Origin: Paraburkholderia lacunae
GTDB lineage: Bacteria; Pseudomonadota; Gammaproteobacteria; Burkholderiales; Burkholderiaceae
Direction: 5' to 3'
Length of the DNA stretch: 64,000 nucleotides
Assembly (NCBI RefSeq): GCF_003353175.1
Contig: NZ_QHKS01000028.1
Coordinates: forward strand, 1-64,000
Shown here: positions 26,015 through 35,221 of the stretch, in pieces
How positions within the stretch are numbered: the first letter of the stretch is position 1
How the letters are laid out: each line of letters starts with the position of its first letter
Notes under the pieces: generated by a model
The model's database searches: none
Told to the model about the DNA's origin: nothing
What the model saw: only the letters and a program-made list of their open reading frames with translations
Translations under genes and position numbers: made by a program

Positions 26015-26941
26015 TCACAACCGCCTCTTTTCTGGGGCCCGGGTCTTGCCGGGATTCGCGCCACCCGGCCCCAACGACGCCACGCTTGCAGCCAACCCGC
26101 GCGTCACGGCGGCCATGCGCCCATAGTCGAGCGTCGCGGGGACATCGTGAGCGGTATGGTAGTGCGGGTTGCGCAGGTAGGCGGTGTCGGTCACCATGGC
26201 GGCCGGATAGCCGTGGAGCCAGAAGGAAGAGTGATCGCTCAAGGCGACCCCTGGCACCCACCACGGCAGCGCCGCTGCTTCGAGCGGAAAATCGGACGAG
26301 GCCTGGAACGCGTCGACGAACCATCGCAATTGGCGCGCCGAGCGAAGATTGGAGACGAAACCGATAAAGTTGCCGCACGCCGGATAGAAGTAACGCAGCA
26401 AAGGCGGATACCTTTGGGTACCCGGCTCGTCCCGGTAGTAACCGAGCATCTCGAGCGAAAGCATCAGGCGAATGCGATCCCCGCGCAGCCGCGCGGCTCT
26501 CGCGTACCTCAGACTGCCCATGTCGCCACGGAAGAAGAACGGCGCTTCCTCGTTCACGAACGCAACGCAGCGCACGGTGTACCGAGGCGAGAGGGACTGA
26601 AGCATGCCCGCGATCTCGAGGAGCGCGGCGACGCCGCTGGCGTTGTCATCGGCGCCAGGGCTGTTTCGCACGGTGTCGTAATGCGCGCCCAGCACAATGA
26701 TTTCGTCAGACCGAACGCAGCCTTCGAGCGCAACTTCAATATTGGCACAGGGAACCCCTCGCACCTGGTAGTCCTGATGCGTCACTGCACGGCCAGACCT
26801 CGTCCACTGCTGCACGATATAGTCGGCTGCCGCGTGCAGCGCGTCCGGCCGGAACACGTTGCGTTCGCCGATGTCGTCGGCGAGAACCTTCACATGGCGT
26901 TCCAATGCCGCAGCGAGGTCCGGGACGTGCGCAGTCAGCAT
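26015..26941 (-). CDS. M28-family zinc peptidase
   Basis: The 308-residue protein has the M28 aminopeptidase metal site: H87 (LGAHYDT), D98 (SPGADDNASG), the catalytic glutamates at E131/E132 (FVNEEAPFF), SLEMLGYY near 178 and a late His in PHYHTAHDVP. It removes N-terminal residues or acts on related peptides with two zinc ions. No signal peptide is seen, so it is probably cytoplasmic. A GGAGAG precedes the start at 26941. It is divergent from the ABC export operon and has no clear functional tie to it. Confidence 0.92.
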   Translation of the reverse strand: MLTAHVPDLAAALERHVKVLADDIGERNVFRPDALHAAADYIVQQWTRSGRAVTHQDYQVRGVPCANIEVALEGCVRSDEIIVLGAHYDTVRNSPGADDNASGVAALLEIAGMLQSLSPRYTVRCVAFVNEEAPFFFRGDMGSLRYARAARLRGDRIRLMLSLEMLGYYRDEPGTQRYPPLLRYFYPACGNFIGFVSNLRSARQLRWFVDAFQASSDFPLEAAALPWWVPGVALSDHSSFWLHGYPAAMVTDTAYLRNPHYHTAHDVPATLDYGRMAAVTRGLAASVASLGPGGANPGKTRAPEKRRL

Positions 26942-27100
26942 GCGATTCTCTCCACCCGCTCATGAACTAATACCGCCATTGAAGCAGGAAACGGCTACCA
27001 GCGAGCGTAACTCCAGGAGCGATTCATATCTCGAATGTGCGCCGCTTCGAGCGGCGACGACGAGTTTGCCCGCATTGCAATCGGCGAGTCGCTTGAGCAG

Positions 27101-27148
27101 GTCCGGGCCGAACGCCACGGCGGCGCCACCGTGGCGTTCGGCCCGGAC
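27101..27148. repeat. Perfect 20-bp inverted repeat with 8-base loop
   Basis: 27101-27120 and 27129-27148 are exact reverse complements (arm GTCCGGGCCGAACGCCACGG) around CGGCGCCA. It lies in the leader of the adaptor gene at 27272. There is no T-run on either side. It would form a very stable hairpin in RNA and could cruciform in DNA. Confidence 0.85.
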
Positions 27149-27271
27149 TGGGCACGGCGCTATACTGTGGGCCCGTTCACCGCTCCACAAGCCGGCGTGG
27201 CGATACGTCGAAGCGGCGTTCCTGTACGGCGCTCGACGAACGTGACCGCTTGCCGGTGCAAGGCCCGAAAA

Positions 27272-28477
27272 TTGGCTGATCACGATCTGGAAAGGCTGAG
27301 AATCGACCGGCCGTCGGCCGGCACTGTCCCGCGGCGGCGCAGCTGGATCCGTTACGCGGTCATCGCGCTGCTCATCGCAGCGGTGCTCGGCGTTGCCGTC
27401 AGGCTGGCCGGTCCGCCGGCGGTCGAAACGGCGACCGTGACATCCGCTTACCCGTCGCAGAGCTACACGCTGCTCAATGCCACGGGTTACGTCGTGCCGC
27501 AGCGCAAGGCCGCGGTTGCATCGAAGGGGCAGGGCCGTCTCGAGTGGCTCGGGGTACTGGAGGGCACCCACGTGAAAAAAGGCGAGGTGATTGCCCGGCT
27601 CGAAAGCGCGGATGTCGAGGCAGCGCTGGCCCAGGCGTTGGCGCAAGTGAAAGTGGCGCAGGCGAGTCTTGAACTGCAAGTTGCCGAGCAAAAGAACGCC
27701 GAAGCCAATCTTCGCCGCTCCGCAATACTGGCGCCCAAGGGTGCTATACCGGCAACAGAATACGATGCCGATCTTGCCCGCTACGACAAGGCCAAGGCGT
27801 CGATCAACAACAGCAGGGCCACCATCCTGTCGGCGCAGGCCAACGCCCGTGCCGCTCAAGTCGCTGTCGATCAGACGGTGATTCGTGCGCCATTCGATGG
27901 CGTGGTGATCGAAAAGCATGCGAACGTGGGCGACAACATCACCCCCTTTTCGCAGGCATCCGACAGCAAGGGTGCGGTCGTGACGATCGCCGACATGGAA
28001 ACGCTCGAAGTCGAAGCGGACGTGGCGGAGTCCAACATAGCCAGAATTAATGTGGATCAGTCGTGCGAGATCCAGCTCGACGCGCTGCCCTATCTGAGAC
28101 TGGCAGGCCGGGTCTCGCGCATCGTGCCGACGGTGGACCGCTCGAAAGCGACCGTGCTGGTCAAGGTGCGTTTCGTGGATCGCGATGCGCGTGTGCTTCC
28201 GGACATGAGCGCAAAGATTGCGTTCCTCTCCAGACCGGTTCCGCCGCAAGAAAAGCAGCCCGTTGTCGCGGTGCAGCCCGCCGCGATCGTCGAGCACGAA
28301 GGCAAGAAAGTGGTCTACGTGGTCAAGGACGCCACAGTGCGGGAGGTCGCTGTCACGACGGGCGCCAGGATCGGCGAGCTCGTCGCGGTCAATGGCGTGA
28401 ACCCGGGCGACACGCTCGTACTGGCTCCGAACGAGAAGATCAGGGACGGCGCCAAAGTGACTGTGGCGAAGAAATAG
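27272..28477 (+). CDS. ABC-exporter periplasmic adaptor (MacA/HlyD-like)
   Basis: About 401 residues with an N-terminal membrane anchor (WIRYAVIALLIAAVLGVAV) and a membrane-fusion-protein body: ATGYVVPQRKAAVASKGQGRLEWLGVLEGTHVKKGEVIARLES, a coiled coil rich in A, Q and E (about 115-200), TVIRAPFDGVVIEKHANVGDNI, and a beta-barrel end. It should link an inner-membrane ABC complex to the periplasm. The start is uncertain: I favour the TTG at 27272, giving MADHDLERLRIDR; the frame is open from 27035 but that part runs through the hairpin repeat. It is followed 1 bp later by the ATPase gene. Confidence 0.88.
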   Translation: MADHDLERLRIDRPSAGTVPRRRSWIRYAVIALLIAAVLGVAVRLAGPPAVETATVTSAYPSQSYTLLNATGYVVPQRKAAVASKGQGRLEWLGVLEGTHVKKGEVIARLESADVEAALAQALAQVKVAQASLELQVAEQKNAEANLRRSAILAPKGAIPATEYDADLARYDKAKASINNSRATILSAQANARAAQVAVDQTVIRAPFDGVVIEKHANVGDNITPFSQASDSKGAVVTIADMETLEVEADVAESNIARINVDQSCEIQLDALPYLRLAGRVSRIVPTVDRSKATVLVKVRFVDRDARVLPDMSAKIAFLSRPVPPQEKQPVVAVQPAAIVEHEGKKVVYVVKDATVREVAVTTGARIGELVAVNGVNPGDTLVLAPNEKIRDGAKVTVAKK

Positions 28478-28478
28478 C

Positions 28479-29171
28479 GTGAGTACCGCACCGCTCGTCG
28501 AAATTTGCCACGTCGCGAAATCCTACCGACGCGGAGTCCAGACCGTGCCAGTCCTGGCCAACATCTCGCTAGGAATCGGAGAGGGCGACTTCGTCGCACT
28601 GATGGGCCCGTCGGGATCGGGCAAGAGCACGCTGCTCAATCTGATTGCCGGCATCGACAGGCCGGATAGCGGCGAGCTGCGGGTCGGAGGGCTCGACATC
28701 ACGCGACTTCCGGAAGCGGCGCTGGCCGAATGGCGCGCGGCCAACGTCGGCTTCATTTTTCAGTTCTACAACCTGATGCCCGTGCTCACCGCTTTCGAGA
28801 ACATCGAGCTGCCGCTGATGTTGACTCATTTGACCCGGAGAGAGCGGCGTGAGCGCGTTGGGCTGGTGCTCGACATGGTGAACCTGACCGACCGCATGCA
28901 CCATTATCCTTCCGAGCTGTCCGGCGGCCAGCAGCAGCGCGTCGCCATCGCTCGCGCGCTCATCACCGATCCGACACTGATCGTGGCAGACGAGCCGACC
29001 GGCGACCTGGACCGTGCGTCAGCGGAGGAAATTCTTTCCATGATGCAACGGCTCAACAGAGAGCTCGGCAAAACCATCATCATGGTGACCCACGACGCTC
29101 ACGCTGCCGGCGCGGCGAAGGCGCTCGTGCATCTGGAGAAGGGGGAGCTGAGCGATGGAAAGATCCGTTGA
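28479..29171 (+). CDS. ABC transporter ATP-binding protein (MacB/LolD type)
   Basis: The 230-residue ATPase has Walker A GPSGSGKST, the Q-loop FIFQFYNLMPVLTAFEN, signature LSGGQQQR, Walker B LIVADEPTGDLD and the H-loop MVTHD. The FYNLMP sequence after the Q-loop is typical of the LolD/MacB mechanotransmission class, which does not move substrates through the membrane but drives periplasmic work. It starts with a GTG at 28479 directly after the adaptor stop, and two FtsX-type permeases follow. Confidence 0.94.
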   Translation: MSTAPLVEICHVAKSYRRGVQTVPVLANISLGIGEGDFVALMGPSGSGKSTLLNLIAGIDRPDSGELRVGGLDITRLPEAALAEWRAANVGFIFQFYNLMPVLTAFENIELPLMLTHLTRRERRERVGLVLDMVNLTDRMHHYPSELSGGQQQRVAIARALITDPTLIVADEPTGDLDRASAEEILSMMQRLNRELGKTIIMVTHDAHAAGAAKALVHLEKGELSDGKIR

Positions 29172-29192
29172 ACCGGGTTGTGGTGCTGCGCC

Positions 29193-30347
29193 ATGTACCT
29201 GCTGAAGCTGATCGCGAGAAACGCGCTGCGACACAAGCTGCGCACCATTCTGACCGTGGTGGGGCTGACCATCGCGGTGCTAGCCTACGGGTTGCTGCAC
29301 ACGGTGGTGGACGCCTGGTATGCGGGGGCCGCCGCAGCCTCGAATGCACGGCTCGTGACACGCAACGCCATCTCGCTCGTCTTCCCCTTGCCTCTAAGCT
29401 ATGAAAACCGTATCCGGGGCGTCGACGGGGTGACACTGGTGGCTCGTTCCAACTGGTTCGGGGGCATCTATCGCGAGCCCAGGAACTTCTTTGCGCAGTT
29501 CGCGGTATCGGACAACTATCTCGACCTGTACCCGGAGTTCGTACTGCCGGCGCAACAGCGCTCCGATTACCAGCGTGATCGCAAGGGGTGCCTCGTGGGA
29601 CGGCAACTCGCGAGCCAGTTCGGATTCAAGTTGGGCGATGTGATTCCGATTAAAGGCACGATTTACCCCGGCACCTGGGAATTCGTCGTTCGCGGCATTC
29701 TGGACGGACGGGACGAAACGACGATCACGCGTCAGTTGCTGTTCCACTGGGAATACCTGAACGAAACCGTGCGCAAGACGACGCCCAGGCAAGCGGATCA
29801 AGTCGGTGTCTACGTTCTGGGCATCTCGAACCCGGATGATGCCGCCGCGATTTCGCGCAGTGTGGATAGCGTCTTCAAGAACTCGCTGGCTGAGACCCTC
29901 ACCGAAACCGAGCAGGCGTTTCAGCTTGGCTTCGTTGCCATGTCGAATCAGATCATTGCGGCGATTCGCGTCGTGTCGTATGTGGTGATCGTGATCATCA
30001 TGGCAGTGATGGCCAATGCAATGGCCATGAGTGCGCGCGAGCGTACGGTCGAGTACGCAACGCTCAAGGCGCTCGGCTTCGGGCCCACGTTTCTGGCGTT
30101 GCTGGTTTTCGGGGAGTCGATCGCGATCTGCGCGATCGGCGGCAGCCTCGGCATTCTCGCCACGCCGCCGGCGGCGAGCCTGTTCAAGCAAGCTACGGGC
30201 GGCGTGTTCCCCGTTTTTAATGTATCCATCGAAACGATCGAGCTGCAGGCAGCATGCGCGCTCGCCGTCGGATTCGCCGCCGCCATCGTACCGGCGTTGC
30301 ACGCGGCGCGGGTTCGTATTGTCGAAGGCCTGCGGGCAATCGGTTAG
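29193..30347 (+). CDS. ABC transporter permease, FtsX-like (first)
   Basis: The 384-residue protein has one N-terminal membrane helix (LRTILTVVGLTIAVLAYGLLH), a periplasmic domain of about 220 residues and three C-terminal helices with the FtsX pattern MAMSARERTVEYATLKALGFGP. I chose the ATG at 29193 (MYLLKLIARNALRHKLRT, a typical start for the family) over the frame opening at 29178. It pairs with the next permease to form the membrane part of the MacAB-like complex. Confidence 0.92.
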   Translation: MYLLKLIARNALRHKLRTILTVVGLTIAVLAYGLLHTVVDAWYAGAAAASNARLVTRNAISLVFPLPLSYENRIRGVDGVTLVARSNWFGGIYREPRNFFAQFAVSDNYLDLYPEFVLPAQQRSDYQRDRKGCLVGRQLASQFGFKLGDVIPIKGTIYPGTWEFVVRGILDGRDETTITRQLLFHWEYLNETVRKTTPRQADQVGVYVLGISNPDDAAAISRSVDSVFKNSLAETLTETEQAFQLGFVAMSNQIIAAIRVVSYVVIVIIMAVMANAMAMSARERTVEYATLKALGFGPTFLALLVFGESIAICAIGGSLGILATPPAASLFKQATGGVFPVFNVSIETIELQAACALAVGFAAAIVPALHAARVRIVEGLRAIG

Positions 30348-30355
30348 AGGTTCTT

Positions 30356-31522
30356 GTGGCGATTCCGCTTGCTTACATCGCGCGCAACCTGTGGACACGC
30401 CGGCTGACCACGATGCTCACAGCCGGGGGGCTGGCGCTGGTTGTGTTCGTGTTCGCCACGGTGCTGATGCTCGACGCGGGCCTCAAGAAGACACTCGTGT
30501 CCACCGGCGAACGCGACAACGTGGTGGTGATCCGCAAGGGTGCGGAAACCGAGGTGCAGAGCGCGATCGACCGCAACCAGGCAAGCATCATGGAAATGCA
30601 TCCGTCGGTGGCCATCGGCGAGGACGGGCGGCCACTGGCGTCGAAAGAAGCCGTGGTGCTCATCTCGCTCGTGAAGAGCGGCTCGAACAAACCGTCGAAC
30701 GTGGTCATTCGCGGGGTCTCGCCGACGGGCCCGGGCTTGCGTCCACAGGTGAAGCTGGTGGCGGGACGCATGTTCAAAGCCGGGTCGTCCGAGATCATTG
30801 TCGGGAGCAGCGTTGCGAAGGGCTTCAGCGGGACGCAGATCGGCGAGCATTTGCGTTTTGCCCAGCGTGACTGGACCGTTGTCGGAACCTTTGACGCAGG
30901 CGGCAGCGGCTTCGACTCGGAAATCTGGGGCGATGTGGACCAGCTCATGCAGTCGTTTCGCCGCACCAGTTACTCGTCGATGGTGGTGCGCCTCGCGCAG
31001 ACACATCTCTTCGACCGTTTCAAGACAGACATCGATGTCGACCCACGGCTTGCCGACGAAGCGAAACGTGAGCAGGCGTTCTATAGCGATCAATCGAAGG
31101 CGCTATCGACGTTCATCAACATTCTGGGCTTTACGCTATCGATGATTTTTTCGATCGCTGCGATGATCGGCGCGATGATCACGATGTATGCGTCGGTGGC
31201 CAACCGGGTTGCGGAAATCGGCACCTTGCGCGCACTGGGTTTCAAACGCGTCAACGTGCTCGCCGCGTTTCTCGTCGAGGCCATGCTGCTCGGCCTCGTG
31301 GGGGGGACGGCCGGGCTTGGCTGCGCGGCGTTGATGCAGTTCGCCTCATTTTCCACCACCAACTTCCAGACCTTTGCCGACCTTTCGTTCCGCTTCATTC
31401 TCACCTCGGCAATCGTGGTGAAAACGCTTGCGTTCTCGGTAGCAATGGGTCTCATCGGCGGGTTCCTTCCTGCCATGCGTGCAGCGCGCATGAACATCGT
31501 CGATGCGCTGCGTGCACGCTGA
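30356..31522 (+). CDS. ABC transporter permease, FtsX-like (second)
   Basis: The 388-residue product has the same one-plus-three helix layout: ARNLWTRRLTTMLTAGGLALVVFVFATVLML at the N-terminus and NRVAEIGTLRALGFKRVNVLAAFLVEAMLLGLVGG near 280. The start is a GTG at 30356, with AGAGG just before and 8 bp after the first permease stop; the open frame from 30254 lies inside the previous gene. Two separate permeases with a separate ATPase make this more Lol-like in arrangement than the fused MacB. The substrate is unknown. Confidence 0.92.
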   Translation: MAIPLAYIARNLWTRRLTTMLTAGGLALVVFVFATVLMLDAGLKKTLVSTGERDNVVVIRKGAETEVQSAIDRNQASIMEMHPSVAIGEDGRPLASKEAVVLISLVKSGSNKPSNVVIRGVSPTGPGLRPQVKLVAGRMFKAGSSEIIVGSSVAKGFSGTQIGEHLRFAQRDWTVVGTFDAGGSGFDSEIWGDVDQLMQSFRRTSYSSMVVRLAQTHLFDRFKTDIDVDPRLADEAKREQAFYSDQSKALSTFINILGFTLSMIFSIAAMIGAMITMYASVANRVAEIGTLRALGFKRVNVLAAFLVEAMLLGLVGGTAGLGCAALMQFASFSTTNFQTFADLSFRFILTSAIVVKTLAFSVAMGLIGGFLPAMRAARMNIVDALRAR

Positions 31523-31533
31523 AGGCGGGCGCC

Positions 31534-31556
31534 CCCTGCAACCGGCTCGTGCAGGG
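31534..31556. terminator. Hairpin between convergent genes
   Basis: CCCTGCA / TGCAGGG form a 7-bp stem with a 9-base loop in the 40-bp gap between the convergent permease and thioredoxin-domain genes. There is no T-run, so it may be a weak bidirectional terminator. Confidence 0.45.
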
Positions 31557-31562
31557 CTGCCG

Positions 31563-33551
31563 TCAGGATGTACAAAGCTCGAGGAGCGCCTTGCCGTCGG
31601 TCACCGGTGCGGCGCACGTGCGGTTTCGGCACACGTAGGCCGTTGGGCGGCCCTTGACCGGGTGGCGCTCCCGGCCAATCGGCACGTCTTCGGCAAAGGC
31701 CAGCACGCGCGCGGGGAGGTATGCGCGGTGTACGCTTGTTACCAGTGCGGCGGCGCCCGATTTGTCGCCCGCAAAGATGATCTCGACTGGGCTGCGTCGC
31801 GCGAAGTTCAGGGCGGCAAGGAAGTGCGCGAAACCGGCTGGCGCCTTGGCGGCAGCGGCCTCGTATCGCCGCAATTCGTGCTCGGCGCGGTCACGATAGA
31901 GATCGTGGCCGGTAAGCTCATGCAGGCGCAAGAACGCAAATACACTCGTTGAGATGCCCGACGGCCATGCATTGTCGTACGGCGCGCGCGGCCTGTGGAC
32001 CAATGGCTCGCTGTCACACGGTGTGAAATACAGCCCGTCCTCCCAGAACTTGTCGAGGATGAGTGCAGCGAGTTCGACGGCCCGATCGAGGTAGCGCTTG
32101 TCGAAGCATGACTCGTACAGGTCGAGCAGCGCATTGGACAGGAAGGCGTAGTCTTCGAGAAACCCCGGCACCTTGGCTCTCCCGTCGTTCCAGGCACGGT
32201 ACACGCCGCCGTCGGGCAGGGTCAGCTCGCTCTGGATGAAACTAGCGGCACGCTGTGCTGCGCTGAGATACTCCAGGCAGCCCGTTGCCTGGAAAGCGGC
32301 ACAGAGCCCTTCGATCATCAGGCCGTTCCAGCCGGTGAGAATGTTGTCGTCGCGCGCCGGGCGCACGCGTCGGCCGCGCGCCGCCAGCAACCGCTCGCGC
32401 CAGCCCGCCAGACACGCTGCTTGCAGCGCATCCAGCTCGACCGCACGCTGGAGCACCGTAGCACCGTGCTCGAAGTTGCCGTGTTCTGTCACACCGTAGG
32501 CCTGGCACGCCATTGCACCGTCGGAATCACCAAGAACTGCTTCGATCCCGGCGACTGTCCAGACATAGAATTTGCCTTCCTGTCCTTCGCTGTCGGCATC
32601 TTCGCCGGCGTAAAAGCCGCCACCGGGGTGCGTCATGTCGCGCAAGACGTAGCCGATGGTTTCCTCCACGACGCGGCGCCAGGCCTCTTTGCCGGTCAGC
32701 CGGTAGGCGTCCGCGTACAGCTTCACGAGCTGGCCGTTGTCATAGAGCATTTTCTCGAAGTGCGGCACGGCCCAACGCGCGTCGACACTGTAGCGGGCGA
32801 ATCCGCCGCCGAGCTGGTCATAAATGCCGCCAGCCGCCATGTGGTCGAGCGTGCGTTCCACTGCGTCAAGCAGCGTGGGCTCGCCCCTTCGATGATAGAC
32901 GCGCAGCATGAGGTCATAACAGCTCGGGTTGGGAAACTTGGGGGCGCCGCCCAGTCCGCCATGAACCGGGTCAGTGTTCCGTGCGAGGGCGCGGGCTGCC
33001 TCTGCTGGCAGATCCCCGATACCGGTGGCTTCGCCGTCCAGATTCGCTTGATCGAGCTGTCGGAACCCCTCCCGAAACTGCGCAATAGTGTCGCGCAGCT
33101 CCTCTCGCCGATGCCGCCAGGCTTCGCTCAGACTCATCAGCACGCGCACGAGCCCGGGGCGGCCATAGCGGTCGTCCGGCGGGAAGTAGGTGCCGCCGAA
33201 AAACGGCTCTCCCTGCGGCGTGAGGAACACGGTCAGCGGCCATCCGCCTCCTTGTCCCATCATCTGGCTGACTTGCTGGTAGATGTCGTCGATGTCGGGA
33301 CGCTCCTGCCGATCGACCTTGATGCTGATGTAGCGCTCGTTCATCAGGCTGGCGATACGCGGATTCTCGAAGGATTCGTGCGCCATCACGTGACACCAGT
33401 GGCACGCGGCGTAGCCCACGGAGAGCAGGATCGGCTTGTCTTCGTCGCGGGCGCGGCGAAATGCCTCTTCGCTCCATGGATACCAGTCCACCGGATTCTC
33501 GGCGTGTTGCCGGAGGTAAGAGGAGGTTTCGGTGGCGAGCAGGTTTGTCAT
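31563..33551 (-). CDS. Thioredoxin-domain protein of the YyaL/SSP411 (DUF255) family
   Basis: The 662-residue protein starts with the conserved N-terminus NLLATETSSYLRQHAENPVDWYPWSEEAF, then a thioredoxin-like fold with the redox motif CHWCHVMAHESF (about residues 51-62) and GGGWPLTVFLTPQGEPFFGGTYFPP. The rest is an (alpha/alpha)6 barrel like N-acyl-glucosamine epimerases (GGIYDQLGGGFARYSVDARWAVPHFEKMLYDN; DDNILTGWNGLMIEGL). The family is widespread and its role is uncertain. Length and motifs are complete. A GGAG stands before the ATG. Confidence 0.93.
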   Translation of the reverse strand: MTNLLATETSSYLRQHAENPVDWYPWSEEAFRRARDEDKPILLSVGYAACHWCHVMAHESFENPRIASLMNERYISIKVDRQERPDIDDIYQQVSQMMGQGGGWPLTVFLTPQGEPFFGGTYFPPDDRYGRPGLVRVLMSLSEAWRHRREELRDTIAQFREGFRQLDQANLDGEATGIGDLPAEAARALARNTDPVHGGLGGAPKFPNPSCYDLMLRVYHRRGEPTLLDAVERTLDHMAAGGIYDQLGGGFARYSVDARWAVPHFEKMLYDNGQLVKLYADAYRLTGKEAWRRVVEETIGYVLRDMTHPGGGFYAGEDADSEGQEGKFYVWTVAGIEAVLGDSDGAMACQAYGVTEHGNFEHGATVLQRAVELDALQAACLAGWRERLLAARGRRVRPARDDNILTGWNGLMIEGLCAAFQATGCLEYLSAAQRAASFIQSELTLPDGGVYRAWNDGRAKVPGFLEDYAFLSNALLDLYESCFDKRYLDRAVELAALILDKFWEDGLYFTPCDSEPLVHRPRAPYDNAWPSGISTSVFAFLRLHELTGHDLYRDRAEHELRRYEAAAAKAPAGFAHFLAALNFARRSPVEIIFAGDKSGAAALVTSVHRAYLPARVLAFAEDVPIGRERHPVKGRPTAYVCRNRTCAAPVTDGKALLELCTS

Positions 33552-33926
33552 GGCAGTCTCCAGCCGGGTTTACGCGCCGGTCGGCATGACAAATGTCGCG
33601 CAGAGCCGTGCGCTGTGCAAGTGCGCGGCTGGCGAGTTTCTGGCCGACACTGCCGTGCGCGCACGGGACCGGGGCGCACGCTCATGACGGCAGCATGAGC
33701 GTGCCGTGCAGGCACACGCCCCCCGGCCTCGATCACCGTTCGCCTCGTGCTATAGGGGGATTGCCTGGGCGCCGAGAGGAGGCGGCGCCCTCTGTAGGGT
33801 CGAGTCGCGATGAACATCGGGTACGCCCCAATCCCGCGGGATTGCCTGCGGGGCCGCATTGCGCAGGCGAATCGCGGCATGGCAGCCGTACCCGGCCGCA
33901 GACGTGCGAAGTTCAGGCGACTGCGA
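33552..33926. other. Intergenic, no gene recognised
   Basis: This is upstream of the leftward thioredoxin-domain gene. Its first part should carry that gene's promoter, but no clear -35/-10 pair or dyad stands out. Frames on both strands lack protein-like composition. Confidence 0.45.
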
Positions 33927-34295
33927 CTATTGCTCGGCGGGATCTGGATCGCCTTTACCACCACCACCGTCACCACCCTCAACGGGAGGATCAGTTACAT
34001 CAGTTAATTCAGACGGGGGAGGTGCAGCTACAACTGCAACGGGTTCCTAACCCGGCTCCGGCATGGGGTCGCCAGATAACGATGGCTCGAGTCCCGGGGT
34101 TGCGGGGTCGACTATCGTGCCGATCGGGTCGATTATCGGATCGGGCACAGGCGGGTCATCCCCCGGGTTCACGGGGTCGATTGTTGGAAGTGGGCCAGCA
34201 GACAAACCATCTTCGTCATTCGTAGTCGTGTCAAACCTCCCAAGGTTTACGTTCGATATCCGTAAGCACCCCCGGAGATTCTTTCCAAAATGCAA
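33927..34295 (-). pseudogene. Pro/Asp/Gly-rich low-complexity protein interrupted by an amber codon
   Basis: From 34295 the frame encodes a repetitive acidic sequence (PTIDPVNPGDDPPVPDPI...SGDPMPEPG), then a TAG at 34047-34049, and continues in the same frame with the same composition (EPVAVVAAPPPSELTDVTDPP, then a glycine run and KGDPDPAEQ) to a TAG at 33927. The unbroken composition across the stop suggests one gene of about 122 codons broken by a point mutation. There is no recognised family, signal peptide or good ribosome site. It could also be chance low complexity. Confidence 0.35.
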
Positions 34296-34630
34296 TGCGC
34301 GTCGCCGACGTCGGTCCGAGCCATCGCCGGCATTCCTGCACAGCGTGAGCGAGCAAGCAGTTTCACACAGTTCGTTGGATAAAAACCGCGAGGCCTTCGC
34401 CTACTCGATGCCGGTGTGTTGCCTAACGAGCGAACAGGATTTGGCCCCTTGGGTCGAGAACGGACAGTCGCAACAGGCCGGGTACGTTTAGGGTTGTTCG
34501 ATGCCTGCCGTTGTCTGCTGCCGCGTGAGGGCACGACGACGCATGCGGGCAGGTGTTGGACAAGCCTAAACGAGTGGAGGCATACGACTTTCTCGAAAGC
34601 GGCCGTTCGCGACGACGCTCAGTCACCTCT
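34296..34630. other. Intergenic debris, no gene recognised
   Basis: Short frames on both strands look like chance ORFs. The flanking regions are gene fragments, so this is probably decayed sequence. Confidence 0.4.
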
Positions 34631-34770
34631 CTATGGCGCTGCTCGTGAAGGCACCAATCGCTTTTCCAAATTGTCTATCCGGTGGGTAAGCGCATCGTTT
34701 CGCTCGGCCAGTGCCGCGACATCAGATTTCAGCGCTTTAATCTGATCAGGGGCCGTTGCGTTAGCCCTAT
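34631..34770 (-). pseudogene. Coiled-coil protein C-terminal fragment
   Basis: The frame reads QIKALKSDVAALAERNDALT then HRIDNLEKRLVPSRAAP, a clear heptad coiled coil ending in a stop at 34631. Upstream the frame runs into the opposite strand of the GntR fragment, so the true N-terminus is missing at a junction near 34770. The family is not identified. Confidence 0.3.
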
Positions 34771-34778
34771 CGACCCCC

Positions 34779-35186
34779 GTGCGCCGCATTATCGAACCCA
34801 CGGCGGCTGCGCTCGCCGCCACTGCGGCAACAAGCGATGATCTTGCGCGCATTGCATCGGCTTATGACCAGATGGAACGTGCGGAGACCGCAAGCGCGCT
34901 TCTGGATCCCGACCTGGAGTTTCACCGGGCAATCATGGCGGCCACACACAACGATCTGCTGGCCTATATTGGCAACATGCTGTCCCTTGCCCTGTCGGAA
35001 TCGATCAAACTGACGAGCCGTCACCCTGACACGCATGCGCTTTCGTTGCCGCGTCACAAGGCGATTCTCACTGCGATCCAGAGCCGTGACCCACTGGGCG
35101 CGCGACATGCAAGTCTGGTCCAGCTCGACAATGCGCGCGCGGACGCCGAGAGCGTTCTGGAAACCGGCAGCCAGTATCCGGCGTAA
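34779..35186 (+). pseudogene. GntR-family (FadR/FCD type) regulator lacking its DNA-binding domain
   Basis: The 135-residue frame is the ligand domain of an FCD-type GntR regulator: RRIIEPTAAALAATAATSDDLARI at the start of the FCD helix bundle, then DLEFHRAIMAATHNDLLAYI with the metal-ligand Asp/His pair, and a late LPRHKAILTAIQSRDP with another His. The N-terminal winged helix (about 70 residues) is absent and the sequence before 34775 is unrelated. It sits next to the sugar-acid dehydratase, whose control region has GntR-like palindromes, so it is probably the broken local regulator. Confidence 0.75.
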
Positions 35187-35221
35187 CCCTCACCCGAACG
35201 CTGCGGCAGAGCCTGCGCCTC

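Noticed and set aside
27101..27148. Rho-independent terminator
   Set aside because: The hairpin is very stable but no T-run follows on either strand, and there is no gene end close by.
26960..28297. A 445-codon minus-strand frame
   Set aside because: Reverse strand of the MacA-like gene and its leader; no domain seen.
32421..33698. A 425-codon plus-strand frame
   Set aside because: It lies opposite the YyaL-type gene, whose CHWCH and barrel motifs are unmistakable.
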